From: Macrosoma leucophasiata
Taxonomy: Eukaryota; Arthropoda; Insecta; Lepidoptera; Hedylidae
Reading direction: 5' to 3'
DNA length: 64,000 nucleotides
Assembly: GCA_036365455.1 (NCBI GenBank)
Contig: JAWQUS010000017.1
Span: 1 to 64,000, forward strand
Position 1 is the stretch's first letter; every line of letters starts with the position of its first letter. The notes under the pieces are model-generated. The model had not been told where the DNA came from. It worked only from the letters and a program-made list of their open reading frames with translations, and made no database searches. Shown piece after piece: positions 14,698-24,500 of the stretch. The position numbers were made by a program, and so were the translations under genes.

Positions 14698-14739
14698 CCA
14701 CCAAGAGTTATTCTTGGTGGAACCTAAAAAAAAAAAAAA
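14698..14739 (+). other. 3'-terminal hairpin, AACCT and poly(A) joining telomere repeats
   Basis: CCACCAAGA (14698-14706) and TCTTGGTGG (14712-14720) form a perfect 9-bp stem with a 5-base loop. AACCT, a permuted telomere unit, follows, then 14 A, then CCTAA repeats. A 3' stem-loop is a common recognition structure for non-LTR reverse transcriptases, and the AACCT just before the tail could pair with the telomere target. The structure is visible; the role is inferred. Confidence 0.55.
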
Positions 14740-14811
14740 CCTAACCTAACCTAACCTAACCTAACCTAACCTAACCTAACCTAACCTAACCTAACCTAAC
14801 CTAACCTAACC
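14740..14811. repeat. Short telomeric repeat block
   Basis: About 14 perfect CCTAA units separate the + oriented block from the - oriented GC-rich retroposon. It is telomere sequence caught between two insertions. Confidence 0.95.
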
Positions 14812-15265
14812 TTTTTTTTTTTTTTTTTTTTTTTTACGCGGGGAAACCCTCATGGGCACCCGCCGTCTAGGGGAAACGACGGCGGGTAGTGTGAGACTCG
14901 TACTCACTAAAACCCCGCGGTGTTCCGACTCTTCCGCCATCAGTGGCGGGGTCACGGGAACGCTTACGCACACATCCGCGACCCCGCCGGCGGCTGCTCG
15001 TCTCCGAGCCCTCCGCAGGTTGAGCTCTTTGGCTCCAACCAACACTAGTGGCGTGCAGAACACGTGCACGCCACCCAGCTTGGGACCTATCTCCATTTGG
15101 GCGACGGACATCCCCTAGTCCGACACCCAAAGGTCCCTGCCCCGACCACTCACAACGCCAGGCGTCCCAAGACGCCCGGGTGGAGGAGTCCAGGGGCACT
15201 CTGTCCGGCCTCGGGGGAGCGGGAGTGACAGGGATGAACTGACCTTCAACCGCCCCCCCGCGGCC

Positions 15266-15470
15266 CCACCACGTCCCTATCGAGCGGCGGGACCACCGCT
15301 AGGCGGCTGGGGATAGGGTGCAGGGCAACGACACACCCGTACACCTCTTCCCCAGCCGCCTCCCCACCACGTCCCCATCTTACGGCGGGACAACCGCTAG
15401 GCGGCTGGGGATAGGGTGCAGGGCAACGACACACCCGTACACCTCTTCCCCAGCCGTCTCCTCACCACAG
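15266..15470. repeat. About 96-bp tandem duplication inside the GC-rich retroposon
   Basis: Two units share ACGTCCC(T/C)AT, GGCGGGAC, CGCTAGGCGGCTGGGGATAG and CGACACACCCGTACACCTCT. The related copy near 63100 carries a single unit, so the duplication is specific to the telomeric copy. Confidence 0.8.
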
Positions 15471-15556
15471 CAGCGAGTGGCAGGCAGAGCCACGCCAAAC
15501 GCCGCCCCCTCTCTGGGTTCCTCTTGGCTTCGCCGGTGTGAGGATACCACCGGGTA

Positions 15557-15640
15557 CTGAGCCCCCCCGCCACGACAAGGCGGAAACCCTCGGGGGGGCT
15601 GAGCCCCCCCGCCACGACAAGGCGGAAACCCTCGGGGGGG
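15557..15640. repeat. 42-bp tandem duplication with hairpin potential
   Basis: Two head-to-tail copies begin CTGAGCCCCCCCGCCACGAC (the last one is cut at the element edge). Within each copy GCCCCCCCG pairs with CGGGGGGG, and GCC with GGC inside, giving a strong stem. It forms the 5' end of the minus-strand retroposon. Confidence 0.8.
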
Positions 15641-16770
15641 AACCTAACCTAACCTAACCTAACCTAACCTAACCTAACCTAACCTAACCTAACCTAACCT
15701 AACCTAACCTAACCTAACCTAACCTAACCTAACCTAACCTAACCTAACCTAACCTAACCTAACCTAACCTAACCTAACCTAACCTAACCTAACCTAACCT
15801 AACCTAACCTAACCTAACCTAACCTAACCTAACCTAACCTAACCTAACCTAACCTAACCTAACCTAACCTAACCTAACCTAACCTAACCTAACCTAACCT
15901 AACCTAACCTAACCTAACCTAACCTAACCTAACCTAACCTAACCTAACCTAACCTAACCTAACCTAACCTAACCTAACCTAACCTAACCTAACCTAACCT
16001 AACCTAACCTAACCTAACCTAACCTAACCTAACCTAACCTAACCTAACCTAACCTAACCTAACCTAACCTAACCTAACCTAACCTAACCTAACCTAACCT
16101 AACCTAACCTAACCTAACCTAACCTAACCTAACCTAACCTAACCTAACCTAACCTAACCTAACCTAACCTAACCTAACCTAACCTAACCTAACCTAACCT
16201 AACCTAACCTAACCTAACCTAACCTAACCTAACCTAACCTAACCTAACCTAACCTAACCTAACCTAACCTAACCTAACCTAACCTAACCTAACCTAACCT
16301 AACCTAACCTAACCTAACCTAACCTAACCTAACCTAACCTAACCTAACCTAACCTAACCTAACCTAACCTAACCTAACCTAACCTAACCTAACCTAACCT
16401 AACCTAACCTAACCTAACCTAACCTAACCTAACCTAACCTAACCTAACCTAACCTAACCTAACCTAACCTAACCTAACCTAACCTAACCTAACCTAACCT
16501 AACCTAACCTAACCTAACCTAACCTAACCTAACCTAACCTAACCTAACCTAACCTAACCTAACCTAACCTAACCTAACCTAACCTAACCTAACCTAACCT
16601 AACCTAACCTAACCTAACCTAACCTAACCTAACCTAACCTAACCTAACCTAACCTAACCTAACCTAACCTAACCTAACCTAACCTAACCTAACCTAACCT
16701 AACCTAACCTAACCTAACCTAACCTAACCTAACCTAACCTAACCTAACCTAACCTAACCTAACCTAACCT
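15641..16770. repeat. Inner telomeric repeat array
   Basis: About 226 essentially perfect CCTAA units lie between the retroposon and the variant satellite. They continue the terminal array on the centromeric side of the insertions. Confidence 0.97.
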
Positions 16771-17350
16771 AACTCGAGCTAACCTAACTCGAGCTAACCT
16801 AACTCGAGCTAACCTAACTCGAGCTAACCTAACTCGAGCTAACCTAACTCGAGCTAACCTAACTCGAGCTAACCTAACTCGAGCTAACCTAACTCGAGCT
16901 AACCTAACTCGAGCTAACCTAACTCGAGCTAACCTAACTCGAGCTAACCTAACTCGAGCTAACCTAACTCGAGCTAACCTAACTCGAGCTAACCTAACTC
17001 GAGCTAACCTAACTCGAGCTAACCTAACTCGAGCTAACCTAACTCGAGCTAACCTAACTCGAGCTAACCTAACTCGAGCTAACCTAACTCGAGCTAACCT
17101 AACTCGAGCTAACCTAACTCGAGCTAACCTAACTCGAGCTAACCTAACTCGAGCTAACCTAACTCGAGCTAACCTAACTCGAGCTAACCTAACTCGAGCT
17201 AACCTAACTCGAGCTAACCTAACTCGAGCTAACCTAACTCGAGCTAACCTAACTCGAGCTAACCTAACTCGAGCTAACCTAACTCGAGCTAACCTAACTC
17301 GAGCTAACCTAACTCGAGCTAACCTAACTCGAGCTAACCTAACTCGAGCT
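16771..17350. repeat. 15-bp variant telomere satellite (AACTCGAGCTAACCT)n
   Basis: Perfect tandem copies, about 38.7 of them, each combine telomere-like CTAACCTAA with a CTCGAG core. The change from pure CCTAA at 16771 is abrupt and no divergence between units was seen. It marks the inner border of the telomere. Confidence 0.97.
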
Positions 17351-17553
17351 TCCTTTCGTCCGTCCTTCCTTCCTCCTTCACTCGCTCTATCCCTCCCCCC
17401 TCTTTCCCTCTCTCCCTCCCTCCCTCTCGTCCTCCCTCCCTCTCGTCCTCCCTCCCTCCCTCACACACTCACACCCTCTCTCCCTCCCTCCCTCCCTCCC
17501 TCCCTCATTCACTCCTTTACTCCCTCCTTCTTTCCTTCCTTTCTCCCCACCCC
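17351..17553. repeat. CT-rich low-complexity tract at the telomere border
   Basis: Irregular runs of TCCC, CCTT and CTCCCT fill about 200 bp, giving a strong pyrimidine/purine strand bias. It separates the variant satellite from unique DNA. No gene is visible. Confidence 0.85.
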
Positions 17554-18628
17554 CATAAGGGGTTCTCCTTTAAAATAATGCGTGTATGAGAAAAAGAAAA
17601 AAAAAGTAAAATAGGATAAATAGTAGATATATAGAATAGTAATTAGTTTAGCGTGGATGAACAAGAAAGTAATGCTGAAGCTGAAGTGCGTGTTTTTCGT
17701 GAAGCGTTTCGCCATCTAGTATTTCAGGTGCCGGCAAAGACCTTAATGGAGCGGTATGCAAAAAATGACTAGGGGTTAGAACCGAAGGTTCTGCTGGATC
17801 TGAACTGAAGATAGTGAGCGGACGCGAATTTTACAACACTCTTCTTGGATTAAATTCGTATTTAATTTCTCGTAGGAAAGCAGTTGCTGACCAATGACCT
17901 GGAAAATGCGATTTTTTATAATCTTTACCATACTTTCGCAGCAACCACCGAAATGCCGTGCAGGTGCGGTGTATTGAAATATTTGTACTTGTCAAATATA
18001 TTCATCACACACATTAATGAAGGCAGGAGGAAGGCAAGAGCGTAGTTAATAATACGAGGAGACGATACCATCTGAACTAAATATATTTTTTTATTTATTT
18101 ATCACCTTAATAACCTTAATAACTACCCAGTTTAACATAATAAAAACATGAGATGATGATAGAGAAGATGAAATGATTTGAATTGGAATTTGTGATAGTT
18201 ATTTCGGAGCCATACATTACCTATCATACCTACCATACCTACCATGCATTATCTAACCAGAATACGATAGTGCTGAATACTGCCATTCAGCGGGAAATAA
18301 ATGACACTGGAACTCTACTCCCAGTAAATGTTGTAATTACTTATGATTTTTAACAGAGTTCAAAAACGAGGAGGTTCTCAATTCGGCCGGTATATTTATT
18401 TTTATGTGTGTATGCCAATTTCGCTAAGATTTCTGTACCAATTTACGTATTTCTTTTTTTGTTTGCTGCGGAATAGTTTCGAATTTGTCCTATAAAAATT
18501 TGATTCAGGTAGGCCCATTAGTTTTAATTGAATGAGAATTTTTTACTTACTTTCACCTCAGACTAAAGGAATAACAATAGACGGCGAGTTGTCATTTAGT
18601 GTGAAGAATCAACAGACTTCTTAGATAG
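17554..18628. other. AT-rich spacer without a recognisable gene
   Basis: No open frame with a known domain was found. Fragments near 18250-18300 and 18360-18400 (AACGAGGAGGTTCTCAATTCG) look like decayed 3' ends of dispersed elements. Confidence 0.5.
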
Positions 18629-18920
18629 TGGTGGTAGAGCTCCAGTGACGGAGCTCGCCGGCGTAGGCACCACCGCATTACCTAATATACTTGCCGCTAA
18701 ATGGTAGTGTTCAACACTATCGTGTTCCGGTCAGGTGGTAATGTACGGCCCTGTAATTTCCGGCACAGAGGCATAAGTCCTTAGGCCTCAGGAGTGGTAA
18801 CGCATCTGCATTTTGACCTTGGTCTTTGTGTGGGTGTCTATAGGCTGCAGTCATTACATAACATCAATGTGAACAGCATGCTTGTTTACCACTTCCATTA
18901 CATAAAAAAAAAAAAAAAAA
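18629..18920 (+). mobile_element. Poly(A)-tailed short retroposon, copy 1
   Basis: The sequence starts TGGTGGTAGAGCTCCAGTGA, contains GTGTGGGTGTCTATAGGCTG and ends in 17 A. Copies with the same body lie at 54019-54295 (both ends matching) and at about 48557-48731 (5' truncated). Shared ends and the A tail show a discrete SINE-like element or a LINE 3' end; I cannot name the family. Confidence 0.75.
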
Positions 18921-19255
18921 TAGTTCTAATGCGCGTGACATTAAGATAACAACAAGTGACAAAGACACATTTTCTCATCGATGACACGACACAGTTTATT
19001 TACTCCTTCGTGGATTTTTTTTTTTCATTCATTTCGTATAGTCGTGTAATCATTTTGTATCGACGCACCTAAATTTAATTGTTACGTAGCTAAAAGAGTC
19101 AGATTTTACAAATTTAATAGATGTGAACATTAATCTTTTTGACAACGCAGCAATAAACTAAAAAGTATCAAATAAAGATATTCTTCAACTTCCAGAAAAT
19201 AGAAAAAGCCCAATAGAACCAGAGAAAAAGGATTTTACACCGTTATCTCTAATAT

Positions 19256-19320
19256 CCCACGACCCGGGAATCGAACCCAGGACCCCAGCGTAGTGGCCTG
19301 TTACCACTAGGCTGCTGAGC
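19256..19320 (-). mobile_element. tRNA-derived SINE head (family A)
   Basis: On the minus strand TAGTGGTAACAGG resembles a tRNA A box and GGTTCGATTCCCGGG a B box, the internal RNA polymerase III promoter. Downstream minus sequence contains a TTCTATTGGG segment shared with the copy near 45810. It lacks a clean cloverleaf, so it is SINE-derived and not a functional tRNA gene. Confidence 0.65.
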
Positions 19321-20436
19321 ATCTTTATTTACGTATCTTTATTAGTTGTGTAGTACCCATAAAACAAGCTATGCTTAGCTTAAAATGGGAATGGACAACA
19401 GGGTGTGAGAAATGTCCAAAATATTATTGAAGTTGTTATCTGCGCGCGCACCCCAACAGATAACAGCGACAGCCTAAAGCTAGTTGTTAAACTTTTTTTG
19501 TCGTTTTGTTTCATTTCTAGTTTATTGGATTGTTACGTCTAAAAGAGTATAACTTTTACGTGCCTACGTAAGTACACATACTTTTCTTTATTTTTCATGA
19601 CTCTAACGCAATCATTAAAAAAATGTTAATTTACAACAACAAAGGCGTTAAAGTAAAAGTTAGTTGTAAAAAAAAACAAATTGTACAAATTAATTTAATT
19701 TTAAAAGTCTTATCCATATTATTTTTACCCTTAATTGAGCAAATATGTTAAATTTTGCATTATGTTTAAGATCATGTTTTTTAGATATTTTTCTTCCAAA
19801 TATGCAGATTTTTTAATTGAAAATTATGTCTAGTATCATGTTAATCTTGAAAAGTTAAATATTATAACAGTTATAAGTACATTACTCCGAAAAATCTTAG
19901 TTTCTTAGAGACACTATTTTTAGTACCAATTATAAGCCTCATTTTAAATACAATCATACTCAAACTGTGTTAAACATAACAACGTGCCATTGTTTAAACT
20001 AGTTCGGCGATAAGCTCAAGTTATTGTAAACAAAAAACGATCCGTCGCTGCCGCCCGAGGATGTTTTATTACCTAATGAAATACGACACCCACTTAGGTG
20101 CCATTTGAAGAGGGCCGTTTTTTTGTACTAACTTTTAAACACGTGTAGTATACAAAAAATGTATTGGAACATAAGCAATTTGGTTTTTATTTTATTAAGT
20201 AAGTAATAATGTATAAAAAAATACAATTTAAGATCTAACAATCGTTTTTTTTTAATGATTTTTTTTATGTGAATTTTTGAGTATTTTTTACGTAACCCAT
20301 TTTATTTCACAAATAACAGTTGCAATGCAATTCAAAATCATGAATAAGGGAAAAAAGTATATTAAAAATATTATATTAATGATATAAAACTAATTGGAAT
20401 TGTAAAAAATTCCAATTAGATAAGGAGAAAAGCTGG

Positions 20437-20469
20437 TTTTTCTAAGCCTAGGTCCTAGGCTTAGAAAAA
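20437..20469. other. Near-perfect 33-bp palindrome
   Basis: TTTTTCTAAGCCTAGG and its exact reverse complement flank a single T. On DNA this can extrude a cruciform; on RNA it is a 16-bp hairpin. No gene overlaps it. Confidence 0.85.
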
Positions 20470-20565
20470 CGTTGGTTTTAGTGCTCAAACCCCTGTCTGT
20501 GGAATGTCCGCTGAGCGGACGCGAAGAGGTCTAGATTTGAATTTTTGACATTCCACTGGCGAGTG

Positions 20566-20895
20566 GTTAAGAAAAACAGACTTCAAAACTAAAAAGTAAA
20601 AAATAATAAAATTTGATTGTAATTATATACTACCTATTATTTATATGTGTACTATTTACTAATAAGTTTGACGTCGGTGCCTAGCCAAAATCACTAAAGT
20701 AGGCATTTCATTGTATTAAAACGTAACTTCACGCCTGTACCCCTTCGGGATAAGCAGAGATAAATGCTTGCATTCAAGCATACATGCGTTATTTGTTTAA
20801 GGCTTGGCACCGACTTTAGTAGGTAGTATATAATTACAATTAAATCTTTATTACTTTTTACTTTTTAGCTTTGAAGTCGGTTTTTCTTAACGTAG
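20566..20895. mobile_element. Small inverted-repeat element with a dispersed-repeat core
   Basis: Arms of about 75 bp at 20566-20640 and 20818-20895 are reverse complements with a few mismatches (GTTAAGAAAAAC...). The core holds CTTCACGCCTGTA and CATTCAAGCATACATGC, also found at about 62330-62400. It is MITE-like; the family is unknown. Confidence 0.65.
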
Positions 20896-21076
20896 TTATC
20901 TTTATTATTTTCACTGAAGGATGCGAAATAAACAGTTCTTAAAAAAAACCATCGTCTTTAGCGAGTCGATGGCCGATGGTTGGAAGCACCATCGCTGAGG
21001 AGATATCTATCTGTAGTTATCTGTCTCAATTGAGTCTTAAAATTCAGGACGCTTATTATTTTTTAATTACTTACTT

Positions 21077-21082
21077 TTTATT
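21077..21082 (-). promoter_or_regulatory. Candidate polyadenylation signal of the receptor gene
   Basis: AATAAA on the minus strand lies about 212 nt past the stop codon at 21294. It is the first good signal noticed downstream and would give a short 3' untranslated region. Confidence 0.45.
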
Positions 21083-21293
21083 TAGAAATCTCCAAAGATC
21101 GTCCAAATGTCGCTTAGGTAAAGTCAATTAAGGTTTTTGAAATGACGATATAAGTCGGTTCAAAATTAGTTTACTTCGCTTTATCTACATATTTTTCTTA
21201 CGTATTAATATCACAAGTTCGGGTCCTCCGACGTGGGGTATTTTTACAGTAAAGTCTCATTCACACGAGCACGGGGTGGCGCGTGCGTCGTCG

Positions 21294-21550
21294 CTATAAG
21301 TGCGTGGGGCGCGCCAGCAGCGGCGCGGGCAGTGGCGCGGCGGGCGCCAACACCGCCACCGCCAGCCGCACCGGCCGCTCCGCCCCCGCCACCCCCACAG
21401 GTCCCACCGCCCCCACCGCCGGCAGCCCCGCGCGCAGCTCGCTCAGCCTACGCGGGTCCAGGTGCAGCCCGTTCTGCTCCGGCCGCTCCGGGCTCGCCGC
21501 TGCCACCGGCTCCTCCGTCTGCACCTGGCGGTCCGTCGACGTCGATCTCT
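21294..21550 (-). CDS. mtt: Receptor exon 17: C-terminal tail and stop
   Basis: Residues 1070-1154, low complexity and not conserved. It ends THL then TAG at 21296-21294. The acceptor TTGCAG|AGAGAT keeps the frame open to that stop. A different terminal exon could exist in alternative isoforms. Confidence 0.8.
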
Positions 21551-24500
21551 CTGCAATGATACCGCACGGGATCAAGACGGCAGATCGGATAATAGAAGAC
21601 TTTAAACCTCGCTCGGGACGCCGTTATCGCGTTACGGAAAAATCGTCGATCGGGTCGGAAGCCGCTCACCGTTGCCGTCGATAGTGGAGAGGTCGGTGGA
21701 GGGCGTGGGCACGGGCGGGCGCGGCAGAGGCGCGGCGCCGACGATGGCGGCGCACACGGCGCCGGCCGCGCCCCGAGCGCCCGCTCCCATGATGCGCGCG
21801 CGCACGTTGCGCTCCGGCCGTGCCACGATAATGTAAACCTGAAAAATCACAGAGATATCGTTAGCGTTTTGGTGGCACGAGAGAATCACTGCTACGTATC
21901 GCGATCGACCTTAGGCGCGAAGAGACAGGCGAGCGTGACGCTGGCGCTCAGCGAAATGGTGACGGCCATGCTGGTGACGCGTAACGGCACGTGGCTCGCT
22001 GTGCCGAAGTACAGGGGCACGAAAGCCAGCCAGATCACGCACGTCGTATACATAGTGAATCCTGAGGACAAATACGACTTCTTAAAATAATTAGACTCCT
22101 CGTAACTTGCGCACTAGTTAAAAAAACATCGCGAATGAAATTATGAAGACATGATCTGAGGACGGCCATACGCCGCCGCGCCGGCAGGACAATGCATATA
22201 TTGTTTATTGATGACAGAAAACAAATGTACCTATAATTTGTGTATCATCAAAGTTCTTACCTATATGTTTGCTTTCGTTGAAAGCCTCTGGAATTTTCCT
22301 GGTGAGCACGGCATACACGGTGCACACGACGATGAGCACGACGGGGTAGAAGAAAGCGATGGTGTAGGAGGCGTCCACGTAGGAGTCGCACACCAGCATG
22401 TTGTCCTCTCGCGTCGGGTAGTGGTGGATGGCGCGCGCCGGGGACACTATCTGCCACACCACCACTATCACCACCTGGGCCGCGTTCATAGCACTTCAGA
22501 AGGAGCCATTCAAAACGTACTTTTGTATATGTAATGCAAATTTTTTATGGATTTTTTCATGCAATAAAGGTGGCAAACAAACTTCAAGACAACCAAACCC
22601 AACAAACATCAAGCTTACAGACATTACATAAAAACCACACTCATACTCTAAGTCAACATTTTTTTCGTTTTTTGGGTTCCGTAGTAAACAACTAACCCTT
22701 ATAGTTTCGCCATGTCCGTCTGTCTGTCTGTCTGTCTGTCCGTCCGCGGTTTAGCGCAAAAACTGTTAGTACTAGAGACTTTGAAATTTGGCACAAGTAT
22801 ACACTTTAATTACACCGACAAAGTGGTAGAATAAAAAAGTGAAGAAAAATTTTTTTTTGGGTAACCTCCCCTACTAGGTACGCGTGGATGTTTTTTTTTG
22901 TGTTTATGTGGATACCGATTTTCATATATATTGTGGGGTGTCGTTGAATAGGTCTTTTAAAAATGTTATAAGTGTTCGAACATCATTTTTCAATTTAGTT
23001 AACTGTTCGTGACTTATTAAGCTTTAAAGTACAAATTTTCGTTAGACTCAAGTCCTCCCCCTACAGACTAAACGGTTTTAGTTAGAAATTCAAACGTTAC
23101 GGCGATAGTGTCTACATATAACGAAATTAAAAGGAAAACTATCACACCTAAGTTGGCCCTATAAGTTTTCGAGTAATAGTCGACCAAATGTATTTTCCTA
23201 AAAAAAATCGAACAACTCCATAGAAAACATGGAAAATAATTATTATTTTTTTTCATTACATCTCTTACTTTGTAACTACGGAAGTGTGTCACGAACCACG
23301 CACCCTACAGTGTGCGTGGTCCGACACGCACTTGACCGGTTTTTTTCTTTAATTTCTAAAGTTCACTCGCATGTGTTATTGAGAAAAATAAATAGTACAA
23401 TTATTAAGGGAACAGCGATATCTTATATTTTACAGAGTGTATTAGATTTTAGCGGAGTTCTTCTCAGTATTGACTGCCCTTGGAATTCTGCCAAGTGAAT
23501 AACCTTTATTATGACGACCAAATTCATTCTTTCTCAGTTTCTTTTGAAATGGGGAAATGGAGGAATTTGTAAATAATTGATGCTTTCCATATTATACAAA
23601 ATTGTTCAGTGTCTATTTAATTTATTATGTGTTTTTGATTATTATTAGTGGTTATTCACTCTAGGTTAGCTTAAAAAAAAATTACGATCTAAAAGTGCTC
23701 TCCAGGAGCCTAATTATATGAAATAAATGAATAAACTGAATAAACTTAACGATATTGTATAAACTGCAAAGTTTATCATATCGGTTGTATAGCTATTAAT
23801 CAGTTATCAATGGATGTCTTTCTTCTTCTTCTTCTTCGGATGTCATTCACCAACCCTAAATCGGTTAAAAATCAAAAAGGGAAAGCAAAATTTGACGCAT
23901 CGGTGTGGGATTTCGGTAGCTTAGTGGTACAGCGGTCGGACTGGTTATCCTGAGGTCACAGGTTCAATTCCTGCCCGAAGTCAATTTTTTTTCCATTTTT
24001 TTCTGTAATTTCTGAAATTATCTAATTGAGTTTATTCTTCGCTTATTAGTGTTTTTTGTCTATTCAGTTTTGAATTGTTTTTAAAGCCAGTTTTTTTAAT
24101 TTTTTTTAGTATAAAATTGTGTCGTTATAGCGGTAACAGAAATACATAATTAGTGAAAATTTTAACTTTCTTAGCTATCACTGTTTATCAGATACAGCCT
24201 GGTAGATAGACGGACAGATAAACGGACAGACGGACAGACAGACAGCGGAGGATCAGTAATAGGATCCACTTTTACCTTTTAGGTACGGAACCCTAAAAAA
24301 ATAGATGCAGAATAGTTTTAAAATATTCCATATGATTCTTTAAATTAACGTCACTTTTTATTTCTGAACCGATTCACATAAAACAAAACACTAAATATTG
24401 AGTGAAACTTACCACACTATACTAGTGAAAACCAGAAATCGGATAAGCCGTTTCTGAAATGAGCGTGCACAAACACACAGACAAACAGACATTTTTCTGG

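Larger units (their letters stand above)
5326..14739 (+). mobile_element. Telomere-embedded, strand-biased, poly(A)-punctuated block (putative stack of non-LTR elements)
   Basis: This 9.4 kb block lies between two CCTAA arrays. No reverse transcriptase, endonuclease or gag-like reading frame was found on either strand. Most of the + strand is very poor in G and rich in A, T and C. Poly(A) runs on the + strand lie at 6517-6570, 12691-12738, 14333-14364 (inside an A-rich zone to 14464) and 14726-14739; the last runs straight into CCTAA repeats. The simplest reading is several 5'-truncated or non-autonomous elements in the same orientation, each ending in poly(A), with 3' ends toward the centromere. 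Bombyx TRAS elements have that orientation. The flanks are CCT before and CCTAA after the poly(A), so the cut would be CCT|AA, not exactly the reported TRAS site. It could also be one element with long untranslated sequence, or a subtelomeric satellite with no link to retrotransposition. Confidence 0.6.
14812..15640 (-). mobile_element. GC-rich short retroposon in the telomere (SART-like orientation and site)
   Basis: On the minus strand this starts with CCCCCCCGAGGGTTTCCGCC and ends in a 24-base poly(A) (poly(T) at 14812-14835) followed by GG(TTAGG)n. The preceding minus-strand sequence ends TTAGGTT, so it sits between TT and AGG of a telomere unit. That is the orientation and position I recall for Bombyx SART1. 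It is about 830 bp and lacks a full reverse transcriptase. A related copy at about 62719-63235 has the same left and right ends, so this looks like a complete non-autonomous element, not a random 5' truncation. Open frames inside differ between copies, so coding is doubtful. Internal duplications are listed separately. Confidence 0.7.

Noticed and set aside
14806..15615. Several overlapping frames in the GC-rich retroposon
   Set aside because: Frames exist on both strands, are GC-rich by composition and are not kept in the same phase in the copy near 63000.
1..17350. CRISPR-like array because of regular spacing
   Set aside because: Contiguous CCTAA and 15-bp satellite units have no spacers; eukaryotic telomere context.
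23910..23981. Functional tRNA gene
   Set aside because: The acceptor and T arms pair but the anticodon arm does not fold cleanly; better explained as a SINE head.
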